Numbered from the stretch's first letter, positions 26,375-36,568 are shown. The stretch is 64,000 nucleotides of DNA from Micromonospora sp. WMMD1155 (GCF_029581275.1 NZ_CP120742.1:222501-286500); one strand, 5' to 3'. The notes: a model not told the origin generated them from the sequence alone. Translations and numbers: made by a program.

Positions 26375-26848
26375 TCAGCGGCCGACGGCGCGTTCGGCGA
26401 GGCGGGCCTGGTGAGCCTGGTGCAGTCGCCGCAGCGCGCGGACGCCGTCGACAGCCAACTCCTTGTCGGCAGCCTGCAGGGCGACCATGGGCAGCAGATC
26501 GTCGTCGTGCAGTTCCAGACTGGCCCACGGCGCACCCCGGTCGAAGCGGACTCCCCGCACGACCTCCCAGGGCAGCTCGTAGGAGCTGATCACGTTACGC
26601 ACCCGGATGCCGCGCTCGTCCGCCTCCACCCGCGGACGGGTGAACAGCAGGAACCCCAGCGCACCGAAGACGCCCAAGCCGATCATGGCCACCTGGTCAC
26701 CGCGCTGGAAGCTGCCGTAGCCGTCGCCGGTCGGCCCACTCAGCGAGGTGGCGACCAGAGCGAACACCACCACCAAGGCAACCGCCGCCGACCAACAGAC
26801 CACGCGGATGCGGCGGGGCTTCAGGCGGACCAGCTCGGTTTCACTCAC
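26375..26848 (-). CDS. PH-domain membrane protein
   Basis: A 157-residue protein with two N-terminal membrane helices (VVCWSAAVALVVVFALVATSL, and VAMIGLGVFGALGFLLFTRP) followed by a soluble bacterial PH-like domain: VEADERGIRVRNVISSYELPWEVVRGVRFDRGAPWASLEL at about 75-115. This architecture is common in actinomycetes next to hisG. The function is unknown; such proteins may bind lipids or peptides at the membrane. The start at 26848 (MSETELVRLKPRR) is supported by the conserved basic N-terminus. Confidence 0.75.
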   Translation of the reverse strand: MSETELVRLKPRRIRVVCWSAAVALVVVFALVATSLSGPTGDGYGSFQRGDQVAMIGLGVFGALGFLLFTRPRVEADERGIRVRNVISSYELPWEVVRGVRFDRGAPWASLELHDDDLLPMVALQAADKELAVDGVRALRRLHQAHQARLAERAVGR

Positions 26849-26978
26849 CCCACCAGTCTGCCATCCGCACCCGGCCCCTCAAACGCACCACCCACTGACC
26901 AACGCCTCAAACCTCGCTATCAACCGCCGAGCCCCAAGATCGCGACCGAGCCGGCCGTCATCCGGGGACGACAACCGC

Positions 26979-27055
26979 AAGATCCCGCTCGAACCAGGAA
27001 ATAGTGGCCTCGGGTGGGGAGTGAGGCCACTACTTCAACGTTCGAGCGCGACCTT
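26979..27055. repeat. 77-bp imperfect palindrome (MITE-like)
   Basis: Left arm AAGATCCCGCTCGAAC then CAGGAAATAGTGGCCTC; right arm is its near-complement ending GTTCGAGCGCGACCTT, around an 11-base loop. About 26 of 33 positions pair, including 10 consecutive bases next to the loop and CGCTCGAAC outside. AT-rich segments inside a GC-rich gap again mark it as a separate element. Confidence 0.7.
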
Positions 27056-27125
27056 GAGGCGGTCAGGCGCGATTGCCGGCGCTCCCCGCGCGCGAGGCCG
27101 ACGCGCCGGGACAGATCCACTCCGG

Positions 27126-27177
27126 TTCAGGGAAGTGGGGGTGTCGCGGCGGGCCGGACACCCCCACTTTCAGGGAA
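27126..27177. repeat. hairpin flanked by 9-bp direct repeats
   Basis: AAGTGGGGGTGTC (27133-27145) and GACACCCCCACTT (27157-27169) are a perfect 13-bp inverted repeat. TTCAGGGAA occurs as a direct repeat at both edges (27126-27134 and 27169-27177), overlapping the arms by one or two bases, which resembles a target duplication around a tiny element. It could equally be the hisG terminator. Confidence 0.6.
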
Positions 27178-27274
27178 ACCGAGTTGATCAAGGGCAAGAC
27201 GCCGGACCAGAGACCGACGCGCGCGACGCACGGCCCGACGGGCAGACGCGCGAGGCGTAGGCGACCCGAACCGG

Positions 27275-28120
27275 TCAGAGGCGACAGGCGTGGATGTTGG
27301 TGACGAGGATGGCGCGGGCGCCCAACTCGTACAACTCGTCCATGATCCGGTGGACGTCGTCGCGGAGCACCATCGCCTGCACCGCCACCCAGCCCTCGCG
27401 GTGCAGTGGCGAGACGGTGGGCGACTCGATGCCCGGGGTGAGCCCGCTGGCCCGGTCGAGCAGACCGGCCGGGACGTCGTAGGCGAGCATCACGTAGCGG
27501 CGGGCGACCAGCACACCGTGCAGGCGACGCAGGAGCTGCTCGGCTTGGGGGTGCGCGGGCGCGTCGGCACGACGGACCAGCACCGCCGAGGAGCGCAGCA
27601 GCGGTTCGCCGAAGACGACCAGGCCCGCCTGGCGCAGGGTGGCACCGGTCTCGACCACGTCCGCGATCACGTCGGCGACCCCGAGGCGTACGGCGTTCTC
27701 CACCGCGCCGTCGAGGCGGATGACGTCGGCCTTCACGCCCGCCTCGTGCAGGTGCCGCTCGACCAGCCCCGGGTACGCGGTGGCGATCCGGTGCCCGCCG
27801 AGGTCCTGCACGGAGGCGATGTCGTCGGGGCGGGCGGCGAAGCGGAAGGTGGCCCGCCCGAAGGCGAGGTCGACGACCTCCTCGGCCGGCGCGGCCGAGT
27901 CGATCAGCAGGTCCCGGCCGGTGATGCCGAGGTCGAGGTCACCGGAGCCGACGTAGGTGGCGATGTCCTTGGGACGCAGGTAGAAGAATTCGACGTCGTT
28001 GGCCTCGTCCCGGCAGACGAGGTCCTTGGGGTCGGTGCGCTGACGGTAGCCCGCCTCGCGCAGCATCTGGGCGGCCGGTTCGGCCAGGGTGCCCTTGTTG
28101 GGGATGGCGACACGCAGCAT
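27275..28120 (-). CDS. hisG: ATP phosphoribosyltransferase (long form)
   Basis: First enzyme of histidine synthesis, condensing ATP and PRPP; the 281-residue long form carries a C-terminal regulatory domain and needs no HisZ. The catalytic part has LRVAIPNKGTLAEPAAQMLREAGY at the start, DLGITGRDLLIDS near 75, and the PRPP loop VADVIADVVETGATLRQAGL near 155. The regulatory domain (about 205-281, ending HACRL) binds histidine for feedback. It follows hisE by 47 bases as a two-gene unit; other his genes are not in the window. Confidence 0.97.
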   Translation of the reverse strand: MLRVAIPNKGTLAEPAAQMLREAGYRQRTDPKDLVCRDEANDVEFFYLRPKDIATYVGSGDLDLGITGRDLLIDSAAPAEEVVDLAFGRATFRFAARPDDIASVQDLGGHRIATAYPGLVERHLHEAGVKADVIRLDGAVENAVRLGVADVIADVVETGATLRQAGLVVFGEPLLRSSAVLVRRADAPAHPQAEQLLRRLHGVLVARRYVMLAYDVPAGLLDRASGLTPGIESPTVSPLHREGWVAVQAMVLRDDVHRIMDELYELGARAILVTNIHACRL

Positions 28121-28167
28121 GACGGAGTGCTCCTTCGATCCGGATGACGATCAACGGGTGAGGGCAC

Positions 28168-28431
28168 TCACAGATGTCGGTAGACGTCCTTGAGCTCGAG
28201 ACCGCTGGCGAGCATCAGCACCTGGACCTGGTAGAGCAGTTGGGAGATCTCCTCGGCGGTGCGCTCCGGCCCCTCGTGCTCGGCGGCCATCCACGACTCG
28301 GCCGCCTCCTCGACGACCTTCTTGCCGATGAAGTGCACGCCCTTGTCGAGGGCGGCGACGGTGCCCGAGCCCGGGGTGCCGGCGGCGGCCTTGGCCTGCA
28401 GCTCGGCGAACAACTCCTCGAACGTCTTCAC
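28168..28431 (-). CDS. hisE: phosphoribosyl-ATP diphosphatase
   Basis: All-alpha MazG-like pyrophosphohydrolase of 87 residues, the exact family length, catalysing the second step of histidine synthesis. [14 protein letters not shown] and [18 protein letters not shown] with its EEAAE metal motif are diagnostic. The GTG at 28431 is preferred to the longer frame because it matches family length. Divergent from the amino-acid transporter operon; the shared 134-base region contains an inverted repeat and a -10 element for the transporter. Confidence 0.95.
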   Translation of the reverse strand: MKTFEELFAELQAKAAAGTPGSGTVAALDKGVHFIGKKVVEEAAESWMAAEHEGPERTAEEISQLLYQVQVLMLASGLELKDVYRHL

Positions 28432-28500
28432 GAGGAAGGATTCTTCCAGCCAGCCGACCGGCACCGCACGTCCGGGTCGGCCGGCACCCAGCCAGCGGGA

Positions 28501-28558
28501 CAATTCCCTACCGACCTGGTGGGGGAATTGCCGATCGACGGCCGTCACGCTCTACGCT
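28501..28558 (+). promoter_or_regulatory. promoter and candidate operator of the ABC transporter
   Basis: CAATTCCC (28501-28508) and GGGAATTG (28523-28530) are perfect inverted arms 14 bases apart. TTGCCG at 28528-28533 could be a -35, and TACGCT at 28553-28558 a -10 element, 7 bases before the ATG at 28566, suggesting a leaderless transcript. The arms overlap the -35, so a dimeric repressor would block it. Confidence 0.45.
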
Positions 28559-28565
28559 GTCCGCC

Positions 28566-29429
28566 ATGGCCAGCAGCTCACGTCTTTTCGCGCTCACCGT
28601 CGCCGGTGCCGCCGTGGTCGCCGCCGCCGGATGCGCGCCACAGGACGACACCCCGACCCCCGTCGTCACCGCGGCGCCGTCGTGCGTCAAGGACAGCCTG
28701 CCCACCCGTACGCCGGGCAAGCTGACCATCGCCACCGACCAGCCCGCGTACGAGCCGTGGTTCTCGGAGGACAAGCCGGACAGCGGCGAGGGCTTCGAGT
28801 CGGCCGTCGCGTACGCGGTGGCCGAGAAGCTCGGCTACGCCCGCGCGGACGTCACCTGGACCCGGGTCAAGTTCGACGCGGCGATCGCACCCGGACCGAA
28901 GAACTTCGACTTCGACATCAACCAGTTCTCCATCACCGAGGAGCGCAAGCAGGCGGTCGACTTCTCCGCGCCGTACTACCTGGTGCGGCAGACCGTCATC
29001 GCGTTGAAGTCCTCGAAGATCGCCGGCAAGGCGTCGCTGGCCGATCTGCGCGACGCGCGGCTCGGCGCCCAGGTCGGCACCACCAGCTACCAGGCGATCA
29101 CCGACGTGATCAAGCCGAGCGTCGAGCCGCGGGTCTACAACAGCAACGACGACGCCAAGAAGGCCCTGCAGAACGGGCAGTTGGACGGTCTCGTGGTGGA
29201 CCTGCCGACCGCCTTCTACATCACCGGCGCGGAGATCACCGACGCGGTGATCGTCGGGCAGGTGCCGCAGGTCGGTACGCCGGAGGCGTTCGGGTTGCTG
29301 CTGGACAAGAACTCACCCCTGACGTCCTGCGTGAGCGGCGCGGTCGGTCAGCTCGCCTCGGCGGGCGCGCTGAAGGAGTTGGAGCAGAAGTGGCTGGCGC
29401 AGGTGGCGGGCGCGGCCGAGCTGCGGTGA
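28566..29429 (+). CDS. amino-acid ABC transporter substrate-binding lipoprotein
   Basis: Surface-anchored binding protein of 287 residues. The signal peptide RLFALTVAGAAVVAAAGC has lipobox AAGC with lipidated Cys23. The mature part is a family 3 solute-binding fold: GKLTIATDQPAYEPWF, then FESAVAYAVAEKLGY, the FDFDINQFSITEERKQAVDFSAPYY hinge and ALQNGQLDGLVVDLPTAFYIT. The ligand is most likely a polar or acidic amino acid by family. The stop overlaps the permease start as GTGA, so the three transporter genes form one operon. Confidence 0.93.
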   Translation: MASSSRLFALTVAGAAVVAAAGCAPQDDTPTPVVTAAPSCVKDSLPTRTPGKLTIATDQPAYEPWFSEDKPDSGEGFESAVAYAVAEKLGYARADVTWTRVKFDAAIAPGPKNFDFDINQFSITEERKQAVDFSAPYYLVRQTVIALKSSKIAGKASLADLRDARLGAQVGTTSYQAITDVIKPSVEPRVYNSNDDAKKALQNGQLDGLVVDLPTAFYITGAEITDAVIVGQVPQVGTPEAFGLLLDKNSPLTSCVSGAVGQLASAGALKELEQKWLAQVAGAAELR

Positions 29430-30271
29430 CCCTCCTGGATCACGTTCCCTCGGAGGCGCAGCGGAGGCGGTCGGCGTACCGGCGTCGGCAGACCGTCTTC
29501 AGCGTGCTGGTCGCGGCCTCGTCCACGGCGGCGCTCGGCACGCTGCTGGTCGTCGCGGTGACCGGGGCGCCCGGCTGGGACCGGGTCCGGCGCTCGTTCC
29601 TGGACCCGGAGATCGCCCGGGACGCGCTGCCGGCGGTGGTGACCGGGCTGTGGCTCAACGTCCGGCTGCTGGTCTGCTGTGCGGCCGGTGCGCTGCTGCT
29701 CGGGTTGGTGATCGCGGTGCTGCGGACGGTGCGCGGCCCGGTCTTCTTCCCGGTCCGGGCGCTGGCCGCCGGCTACACGTACACGTTCCGCGGCCTGCCG
29801 CTGATCATCGTGCTGTACCTGCTCACCCTCGGCGTACCCGGCCTGCGGTTGCAGGGGATGCCACCGGTGCTGGTGCTGGGTGGGCTCGCGTTGGTCCTGA
29901 CCTACGGCGGGTACCTGGCCGAGGTGTTCCGGGCCGGCATCGAGTCGGTGCACCCCAGCCAGCTCGCCGCGGCCCGCTCGCTGGGCCTGACCTACCGGCA
30001 GACGATGCGGCACGTGGTCCTGCCGCAGGCCGTCCGCCGGGTGGCGCCACCGCTGCTCAACGACGTGGTGGCGTTGCAGAAGGACGTCGGGCTGGTCTCG
30101 CTCGCCGGGCCGATCGACGCGGTCCGCGCCGCGCAGATCGCCACCGCACAGACGTTCAACTACACGCCGTACGTCGTGGCGGGGGTGCTCTTCGTGCTGC
30201 TCGCGATCCCGCTGATCGCGGTCACCGACTGGGTGACGCTGCGGGCGGCCCGCCGACAGTCGGGAGGCTGA
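29426..30271 (+). CDS. amino-acid ABC transporter permease (HisM/GlnP type)
   Basis: Inner-membrane permease of 281 residues with about five to six helices after a 30-residue basic N-terminus (EAQRRRSAYRRRQ). The coupling EAA loop is EVFRAGIESVHPSQLAAARSLGL near residue 165, where the ATPase docks. The conserved YTYTFRGLPLIIVLYLL helix is typical of the family. The GTG start at 29426 overlaps the binding-protein stop by 4 bases. Only one permease gene is present, so a homodimer is expected. Confidence 0.92.
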   Translation: MTLLDHVPSEAQRRRSAYRRRQTVFSVLVAASSTAALGTLLVVAVTGAPGWDRVRRSFLDPEIARDALPAVVTGLWLNVRLLVCCAAGALLLGLVIAVLRTVRGPVFFPVRALAAGYTYTFRGLPLIIVLYLLTLGVPGLRLQGMPPVLVLGGLALVLTYGGYLAEVFRAGIESVHPSQLAAARSLGLTYRQTMRHVVLPQAVRRVAPPLLNDVVALQKDVGLVSLAGPIDAVRAAQIATAQTFNYTPYVVAGVLFVLLAIPLIAVTDWVTLRAARRQSGG

Positions 30272-30273
30272 CC

Positions 30274-31017
30274 ATGGCGCTGCTGCGCTGCCGGGGTCTG
30301 CGCAAGGAGTTCGCCGACCACGTGGTGCTCGACCAGCTCGACCTGACCGTCGACGAGCATCAGGTGGTGGCGCTGATCGGCGCGTCCGGGTCCGGCAAGT
30401 CCACCCTGCTGCGGTGTGTGAACCTGCTGGACGAGATCGACGACGGCACCATCGAGTTGGACGGGGAGGACATCTCCGATCCCCGGGTGGACGCCGACCG
30501 GGTCCGTCGGCGGATCGGCATGGTCTTCCAGGCGTACAACCTCTTCCCGCACCTGAGCGTGTTGGAGAACATCACGCTCGCGCCGCGCCGCGTACACCGG
30601 CGGGCTCGTGCGGAGGCGGAGGCCCAGGCCCGGGAGCTGCTCGACCGGGTCGGGCTCGGCGCGAAGGCGGACGCCTACCCGGACCGGCTCTCCGGTGGTC
30701 AGCAGCAGCGGGTGGCGATCGTACGGGCCCTGGCCAACTCGCCCCGGCTGATGCTGCTGGACGAGGTCACCTCCGCGCTGGACCCGGAACTCGTCGGCGA
30801 GGTGCTGACGATGATCCGCGACCTGAAGGCCGACGGGATGACGATGGTGCTGGCCACCCACGAGATGGGCTTCGCCCGGGAGGTCGCCGACCAGGTGTGC
30901 TTCCTCGACGCGGGTCGGGTCGTCGAGAGCGGCCCGCCCGAGCAGGTGCTGGGCGAGCCGACCCAGCCTCGGACCCGGCAGTTCCTGCGCCGGATCATCG
31001 AGGCCGGTCGACTCTGA
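30274..31017 (+). CDS. amino-acid ABC transporter ATP-binding protein (GlnQ/HisP type)
   Basis: Cytoplasmic ATPase of 247 residues. Walker A is GASGSGKST near residue 35, the Q-loop is MVFQAYNLFPHLSV, the signature is LSGGQQQR near 140, Walker B with catalytic Glu is LMLLDEVTSALDPE, and the switch His is in LATHEMGFAREVAD. All motifs are intact. The ATG at 30274 follows GGGAGG, just after the permease stop. It is convergent with ribH, 20 bases away. Confidence 0.95.
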   Translation: MALLRCRGLRKEFADHVVLDQLDLTVDEHQVVALIGASGSGKSTLLRCVNLLDEIDDGTIELDGEDISDPRVDADRVRRRIGMVFQAYNLFPHLSVLENITLAPRRVHRRARAEAEAQARELLDRVGLGAKADAYPDRLSGGQQQRVAIVRALANSPRLMLLDEVTSALDPELVGEVLTMIRDLKADGMTMVLATHEMGFAREVADQVCFLDAGRVVESGPPEQVLGEPTQPRTRQFLRRIIEAGRL

Positions 31018-31036
31018 GCGAGGGCCAGCGGAGGCG

Positions 31037-31539
31037 TCAGCCGCCGAAGCCGACCCGCTGGGCGTTGCCCGCCGCCACGGTCCGGACGGCCAACGCGGCA
31101 TCGAGGGCGGCGACGGTGGCGGCCCAGCCCTTGTCCTCCGCCGAGCCGGGCAGACCGGCCCGGTCCCGGGCCTGCTCGATGGTCTCCACGGTGAGCACCC
31201 CGTGCGCCACCGGCTTACCCTCGTCCAACGCCACCCGGGTCAGACCGTCGGTGACCGAACGGCACACGTAGTCGAAGTGGGCGGTGGCGCCGCGCACCAC
31301 CACGCCGAGGGCGACCACCACGTCGCAGCGGCGGGCGAGGGCCTGGGCGACCACCGGCAGCTCGACCGAACCGGCGACGCGGGCGACGACGGACCGCGCC
31401 CCGCACGCCTCGGCGGCGGCCACCGCACGCTCCACCATGTGGTCGGTCAGCTCGCCGTGCCAGCGGGCGGCGACGACCCCGACGGTCAGGCCCGCGGCGT
31501 CCACCGCCTCGACTCCCGGCTCACCGAAACCCGCCATCG

Positions 31540-31543
<4 letters not shown>
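31037..31543 (-). CDS. ribH: 6,7-dimethyl-8-ribityllumazine synthase
   Basis: Penultimate step of riboflavin synthesis; forms large icosahedral or pentameric assemblies in the cytoplasm. The 168-residue sequence shows [18 protein letters not shown], the [15 protein letters not shown] strand and [17 protein letters not shown], whose His participates in catalysis, then [15 protein letters not shown]. The ATG at 31543 overlaps the ribBA stop as ATGA (a second ATG at 31537 is possible). It is the last gene of the FMN-riboswitch operon. Confidence 0.97.
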
Positions 31544-32801
<1,258 letters not shown>

Positions 32802-32805
<4 letters not shown>

Positions 32806-33488
32806 GCGACAGCCTCCGTGTAGATGGGTCGGGCGGTGGCCGGGCGGGTGGCGCGCGAGGTGCGCCACCAGGCGGCGAAGCCCCAGACGCACAGCGCGCC
32901 GTAGATCAGGTACATGACCGCGGACGGGTAGAACCCGCCGCGCAGCAGCAGCGGCACGCCGACCGCGTCCACCGCGATCCACAGCAGCCAGAACTCCACC
33001 CAGCCGCGGGCCATGCCGTACGTGGCCAGCAGACTGCCGGTGAGGATCCAGGCGTCGGGCAGCGGACCCCACGAGCCCAGTGCCTTGAGCACCGGGTACG
33101 CGGCGGCGGTGCCGACCACGGCGGCCAGCAACAGCATCAGCCGCTCCCGCCCGGTGGCCCACCGTGGGACGACCGCCGCCTGCCCGGCGTCGGCGCGACG
33201 GTTGCGCTGCCAGCGCCACCAGCCGTAGACGCTGACCGCGAAGAAGAACACCTGTCGTCCGGCCTGCCCGTACAGGTCGTGCGCCTGCGGGGTGGCGAAC
33301 ACCCCGCCGAGGAAGACGGTCAGGAGCAGCGCGTTGCCGATCATGCCGACCGGCCAGGCCCAGACCACCCGGCGCAGCCCGAGCAGCGCGGAGATCAGGC
33401 CGAACGCGTTGCCGACGATCTCCCGGACCAGCACCGGCGAGCCGGCCACCTGCACCTGGGCGTCCACCAGCCAACCGAGCGCACCCAT
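32802..33488 (-). CDS. ribM: PnuC-family transporter, probably riboflavin uptake (RibM-like)
   Basis: Integral membrane protein of 228 residues with about seven helices and the PnuC hallmarks: [15 protein letters not shown] and the tryptophan motif [10 protein letters not shown] near residue 90, then [20 protein letters not shown]. PnuC proteins move nicotinamide riboside, but homologues inside FMN-riboswitch operons of Corynebacterium and Streptomyces (RibM) carry riboflavin. Here it lies between ribE and ribBA with overlaps on both sides (TGATG and GTGA), so riboflavin is the favoured substrate. The symbol is inferred from context. Confidence 0.85.
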
Positions 33489-34132
33489 CAGGCCACCCCG
33501 CCCGTGATCGGGGCCGCCCCGGCGCCGTCGGAGCCGGCCAACCGGTCGCCGAGCAGCCGCTCGACGTACTTGGCCAGCACGTCGACCTCCAGGTTGACCG
33601 GGTCGCCGGCCCCCTTCGCGCCGAGCGTGGTCAGCTTGAGCGTGGTCGGGATCAACCCGACGGCGAACTCGTCCGCGCCCACCTCGGCCACGGTCAGCGA
33701 AACACCGTCGATGGTGATCGAGCCCTTCTCCACCACGTACCGGGACAGGCCGGCGGGCAGCCGGAACCGGACCGTCTCCCAGTGCTCGGCCGGCTCCCGG
33801 GAGATCACCTCGCCGACCCCGTCCACGTGGCCCTGCACCAGGTGCCCACCGAGCCGGCTGCCGAGCGCGGCGGCCCGCTCCAGGTTGACCGGGTCACCGA
33901 CGCTCAGCGCACCCAGCGCGGAGCGGCGCAGCGTCTCGCCCATCACGTCGGCGGTGAAGACCCCGTCGGCCACGTCCACCACGGTCAGGCAGACGCCGTT
34001 GACCGCGATGGAGTCGCCGTGCCGGGCGTCCGAGGTGACCAACGGACCACGGACGCCGATCAGCGCGGAATCGCCCGCCGTCGCCGTGACCCGGACGATC
34101 TCCCCCAACTCTTCGATAATGCCGGTGAACAT
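33488..34132 (-). CDS. ribE: riboflavin synthase alpha chain
   Basis: Trimeric enzyme that dismutates two lumazines to riboflavin. The 214-residue protein is two tandem lumazine-binding barrels: [13 protein letters not shown] and the inner motif [16 protein letters not shown] in the first (1-97), then [14 protein letters not shown] and [16 protein letters not shown] in the second (98-200). The ATG follows the ribD stop by one base, giving tight coupling. The C-terminal extension after residue 200 is short and Ala-rich. Confidence 0.97.
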   Translation of the reverse strand: MFTGIIEELGEIVRVTATAGDSALIGVRGPLVTSDARHGDSIAVNGVCLTVVDVADGVFTADVMGETLRRSALGALSVGDPVNLERAAALGSRLGGHLVQGHVDGVGEVISREPAEHWETVRFRLPAGLSRYVVEKGSITIDGVSLTVAEVGADEFAVGLIPTTLKLTTLGAKGAGDPVNLEVDVLAKYVERLLGDRLAGSDGAGAAPITGGVA

Positions 34133-34133
34133 C

Positions 34134-35195
34134 TCAGCCCTCCCTTTTGCGGGGCAAAGCGGTGATCCGCAGATCCGGACCGATCTGCGTAACGTCGACG
34201 AGCTCCAGATCGATTGCCTCGGCGATGGTGCTCACTCCCGCGTCGACCAGAGCGGTCGGTCCGGCGCCGAGCAGCCGGGGCGCGACGTACCCGATGACCT
34301 TGTCGACCAGGCCGGCGTGCAGGAACGCCCCGGCCAGCCGGGGGCCGCCTTCCAGCAGCAGCGAGCGGACCCCCCGCTCGTGCAGGGCAGCGAGCAGCGC
34401 CGGTAGGTCGACCCGGCCGTCCGGGCCGGCGCCGACCTCGTCGGCGGTCGCGATCCACGTCCGCGCGGCGCCGTCGCGGACCCGGGCGTCAGCCGGGGTA
34501 CGCCCGGAGCTGTCCACCACCACCCGCAGCGGCTGCCGGATGGCCAGGCTGCCGTCCCGCAGGTTGCGAGCGGTCAGCCGGGGGTCGTCGGCGAGCACGG
34601 TGCCCACCCCGGCGACCACCGCGTCGACGGTGCCCCGCAACGCGTGCACGTCGATCCGGGCCGCCTCCGAGGTGATCCACATGCTGGTGCCGTCCAACGC
34701 GGCGGCCCGCCCGTCGAGCGTGGAGGCGTACTTCCAGATGACGTACGGCCAGCCCCGGCGCATCGAGGTCAGCCACGCGACGTTGCCGGCCTCGGCCTCC
34801 TCGCCGCGTACCCCGAGGTCGACGCGGACCCCGGCGGCGCGCAGGGTGGCGGCGCCACCGGACGCGACCGGGTTGGGATCGGGTACGGCGATGACCACCC
34901 GGGCGACCCCGGCCTGGACCAGCGCGGAACTACAGGGGCCGGTGCGACCGGTGTGGTCGCACGGTTCCAGAGTGACGACCGCGGTGCCGCCCTTGGCCCG
35001 CTGTCCGGCCTGCGCCAGGGCGACGATCTCGGCGTGCGGCCCGCCGGCGTACGCGTGGAAGCCCTCCCCCACGACCTGGCCGTCCTCGTCGAGCAGCACG
35101 CACCCGACCACCGGGTTGGGGCTGGTCGTGCCGAGCCCGCGCGCCGCCAACTCGATCGCACGCCGCATCGCCTCGTCGACGGAGACGCTGGCCAT
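34134..35195 (-). CDS. ribD: riboflavin biosynthesis deaminase/reductase
   Basis: Bifunctional enzyme for the second and third steps of the pathway. Residues 1-145 are the zinc deaminase: GGPHAEIVAL near 47 and PCDHTGRTGPC near 75 give the zinc His and Cys ligands and the catalytic Glu. Residues 150-350 are the NADPH reductase: RRGWPYVIWKYASTLDGRAA and RSLLLEGGPRLAGAFLHAGLVDKV. 353 residues from ATG 35195; a GTG at 35216 could add 7. First gene of the operon, about 170 bases after the FMN riboswitch. Confidence 0.96.
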   Translation of the reverse strand: MASVSVDEAMRRAIELAARGLGTTSPNPVVGCVLLDEDGQVVGEGFHAYAGGPHAEIVALAQAGQRAKGGTAVVTLEPCDHTGRTGPCSSALVQAGVARVVIAVPDPNPVASGGAATLRAAGVRVDLGVRGEEAEAGNVAWLTSMRRGWPYVIWKYASTLDGRAAALDGTSMWITSEAARIDVHALRGTVDAVVAGVGTVLADDPRLTARNLRDGSLAIRQPLRVVVDSSGRTPADARVRDGAARTWIATADEVGAGPDGRVDLPALLAALHERGVRSLLLEGGPRLAGAFLHAGLVDKVIGYVAPRLLGAGPTALVDAGVSTIAEAIDLELVDVTQIGPDLRITALPRKREG

Positions 35196-35361
35196 CGCCC
35201 TGCCCTGCCCTCTCACTCGCCGTCCGCGCGCTGGCGGTCAGGGAGGCTGCGGCCATGGGGCCGCGGGCAGGCGGAGGCGGAATCCGGGAACGGCACAGCC
35301 GCCCCGGGAGGGTGGGCACGGCACGCTGAAGCCAGCGGCCGGGCGGACCCGTCCGTCCCGC

Positions 35362-35525
35362 GCGCTGTCTCCCATCCGGACTGTCTGGGCGCGGACGAAC
35401 CGCCCCCAACCGTCGGCCCCGGATTCTCACCAGGTCCACCGGGCGGCAGAGCCGTCCGGGTCGCGGGCTGACCACGGTCGCACCGTGGATCACCGCCGGT
35501 TCGGAATTTCACCGAGTCCCGCCAG
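35362..35525 (-). promoter_or_regulatory. FMN riboswitch (RFN element)
   Basis: On the minus strand the conserved RFN blocks occur in order: CTCGGTGAAATTCCGAACCGG (35515-35495), GCGGTGATCC, CAGCCCGCGACCC, GGTGAGAATCCGGGGCC then GACGGTT, and AGTCCGGATGGGAGACAG (35381-35364). The pieces form the usual junction of paired helices. FMN binding should reduce expression of ribD-ribE-ribM-ribBA-ribH. The 165 bases between aptamer and ribD hold GC-rich complementary segments suited to termination or sequestration. Confidence 0.97.
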
Positions 35526-35610
35526 CGCGTGGTGGGTTATACCGGCAGTCTTACACGCTTCTTCGCCTTCGCCGCCACCTAGGCGAGCTACTTCACAGCG
35601 GGATCACGCG

Positions 35611-36567
35611 TCAGGTGACGCCACGACGCCGATCCACCGCCACGTACGACCCGGGTTGGCTCTTGGCGACCGTCTTCATCTCCGAGGCCACCGCGATCAC
35701 CTCGAGGGGGTCGGTGAACCGCCTGCCGGCGTCGGAGAGGGACACCCCGATGGACAGCGTGACCAGGGCGGCGCGGCGGATGTTGCCCCGCCGGTCCTTC
35801 AGCTCGACGAAACCGCGCTCCCGGTCGGTCGGGTCGTAGAGCGTGTCCGCGGCGGTCTCGAAGTCCACCACCGCCTGCGACGTCAGCGGACGGACCTGGT
35901 CCGGGGTGCAGACGATGACGAAGTCGTCACCGCCGACGTGACCGAGGAAGGCCGGCGGCAGGCCGACACCCACCACCGCCCGGTGCAGGCTGCGGGCCAA
36001 CGCGGAGATGAAGTCGTCGCCCCGGACGAAGCCGTACCGGTCGTTGACGCTCTTGAACCGGTCGATGTCGACGTAGCCGACGGCGTAGTCCACGCCCTGC
36101 CGCACCCGGTCGCTGATCTCCCGCCGGATCCGGCTGTTGCCGGGCAGCCCGGTCAGCGGGGAGACCTCCCGGAACTCCTTGTTGCGGCGCAGCGTGGACG
36201 AGACCCGGGCCACCAGCTCGGCGGTGTCGAAGGGCTTGACCAGGTAGTCGTCGGCGCCGGCGCTGAGCCCGAGCACCTTGTCGACGGTCATCCCCTTGGC
36301 GGTCAGCATGATCACCGGCAGGGCGGAGGTCATCGGGTCGGCGCGCAACCGGCGGGTCAGCTCCAGCCCGTCGATCCGGGGCATCATGAGGTCGACCACC
36401 GCGAGGTCCGGACGCTCGCGTTCGATGACCTCGAGGGCCTCCTGGCCGTCGACGGCGTGGATCACCTCGAAGCCGTGCAGGCGCAGGTTGAACTCGACGA
36501 AACGAGCGATGTCCTCGTCGTCGTCGACGACGAGGATGATGTCCTTGCGGTCGCCGTCGGGTTCCAC
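35611..36567 (-). CDS. response regulator with REC and GGDEF domains
   Basis: Soluble 318-residue signalling protein. REC domain 9-125: acidic pair VVDDDED, phosphoacceptor Asp59 in AVVDLMMPRIDG, Thr89 and Lys111 (LVKPFD). GGDEF domain about 133-300: SPLTGLPGNSRI, VGYVDIDRFKSVNDRYG, and the active-site signature GGDDF at 212-216, an accepted GGD(D/E)F variant. It therefore may make cyclic di-GMP when phosphorylated. An RxxD inhibitory site is not obvious. The GTG start lies one base after the rpe stop. No partner histidine kinase is adjacent. Confidence 0.9.
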   Translation of the reverse strand: MEPDGDRKDIILVVDDDEDIARFVEFNLRLHGFEVIHAVDGQEALEVIERERPDLAVVDLMMPRIDGLELTRRLRADPMTSALPVIMLTAKGMTVDKVLGLSAGADDYLVKPFDTAELVARVSSTLRRNKEFREVSPLTGLPGNSRIRREISDRVRQGVDYAVGYVDIDRFKSVNDRYGFVRGDDFISALARSLHRAVVGVGLPPAFLGHVGGDDFVIVCTPDQVRPLTSQAVVDFETAADTLYDPTDRERGFVELKDRRGNIRRAALVTLSIGVSLSDAGRRFTDPLEVIAVASEMKTVAKSQPGSYVAVDRRRGVT

Positions 36568-36568
36568 G

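Larger units (their letters stand above)
26849..27274. other. intergenic stretch with two palindromic elements
   Basis: The 426 bases between the PH-domain gene and hisG hold no convincing gene. Two palindromic elements (26979-27055 and 27126-27177) account for a third of it. The rest shows repeated GATC-containing words (AAGATCGCG, AAGATCCCG) that look like fragments of the same repeat type. Confidence 0.45.

Noticed and set aside
31017..31036. Fourth copy of the intercistronic repeat (TGAGCGAGGGCCAGCGGAGG)
   Set aside because: The resemblance covers only about 20 bases with gaps and lies between convergent genes, so it cannot be distinguished from chance.
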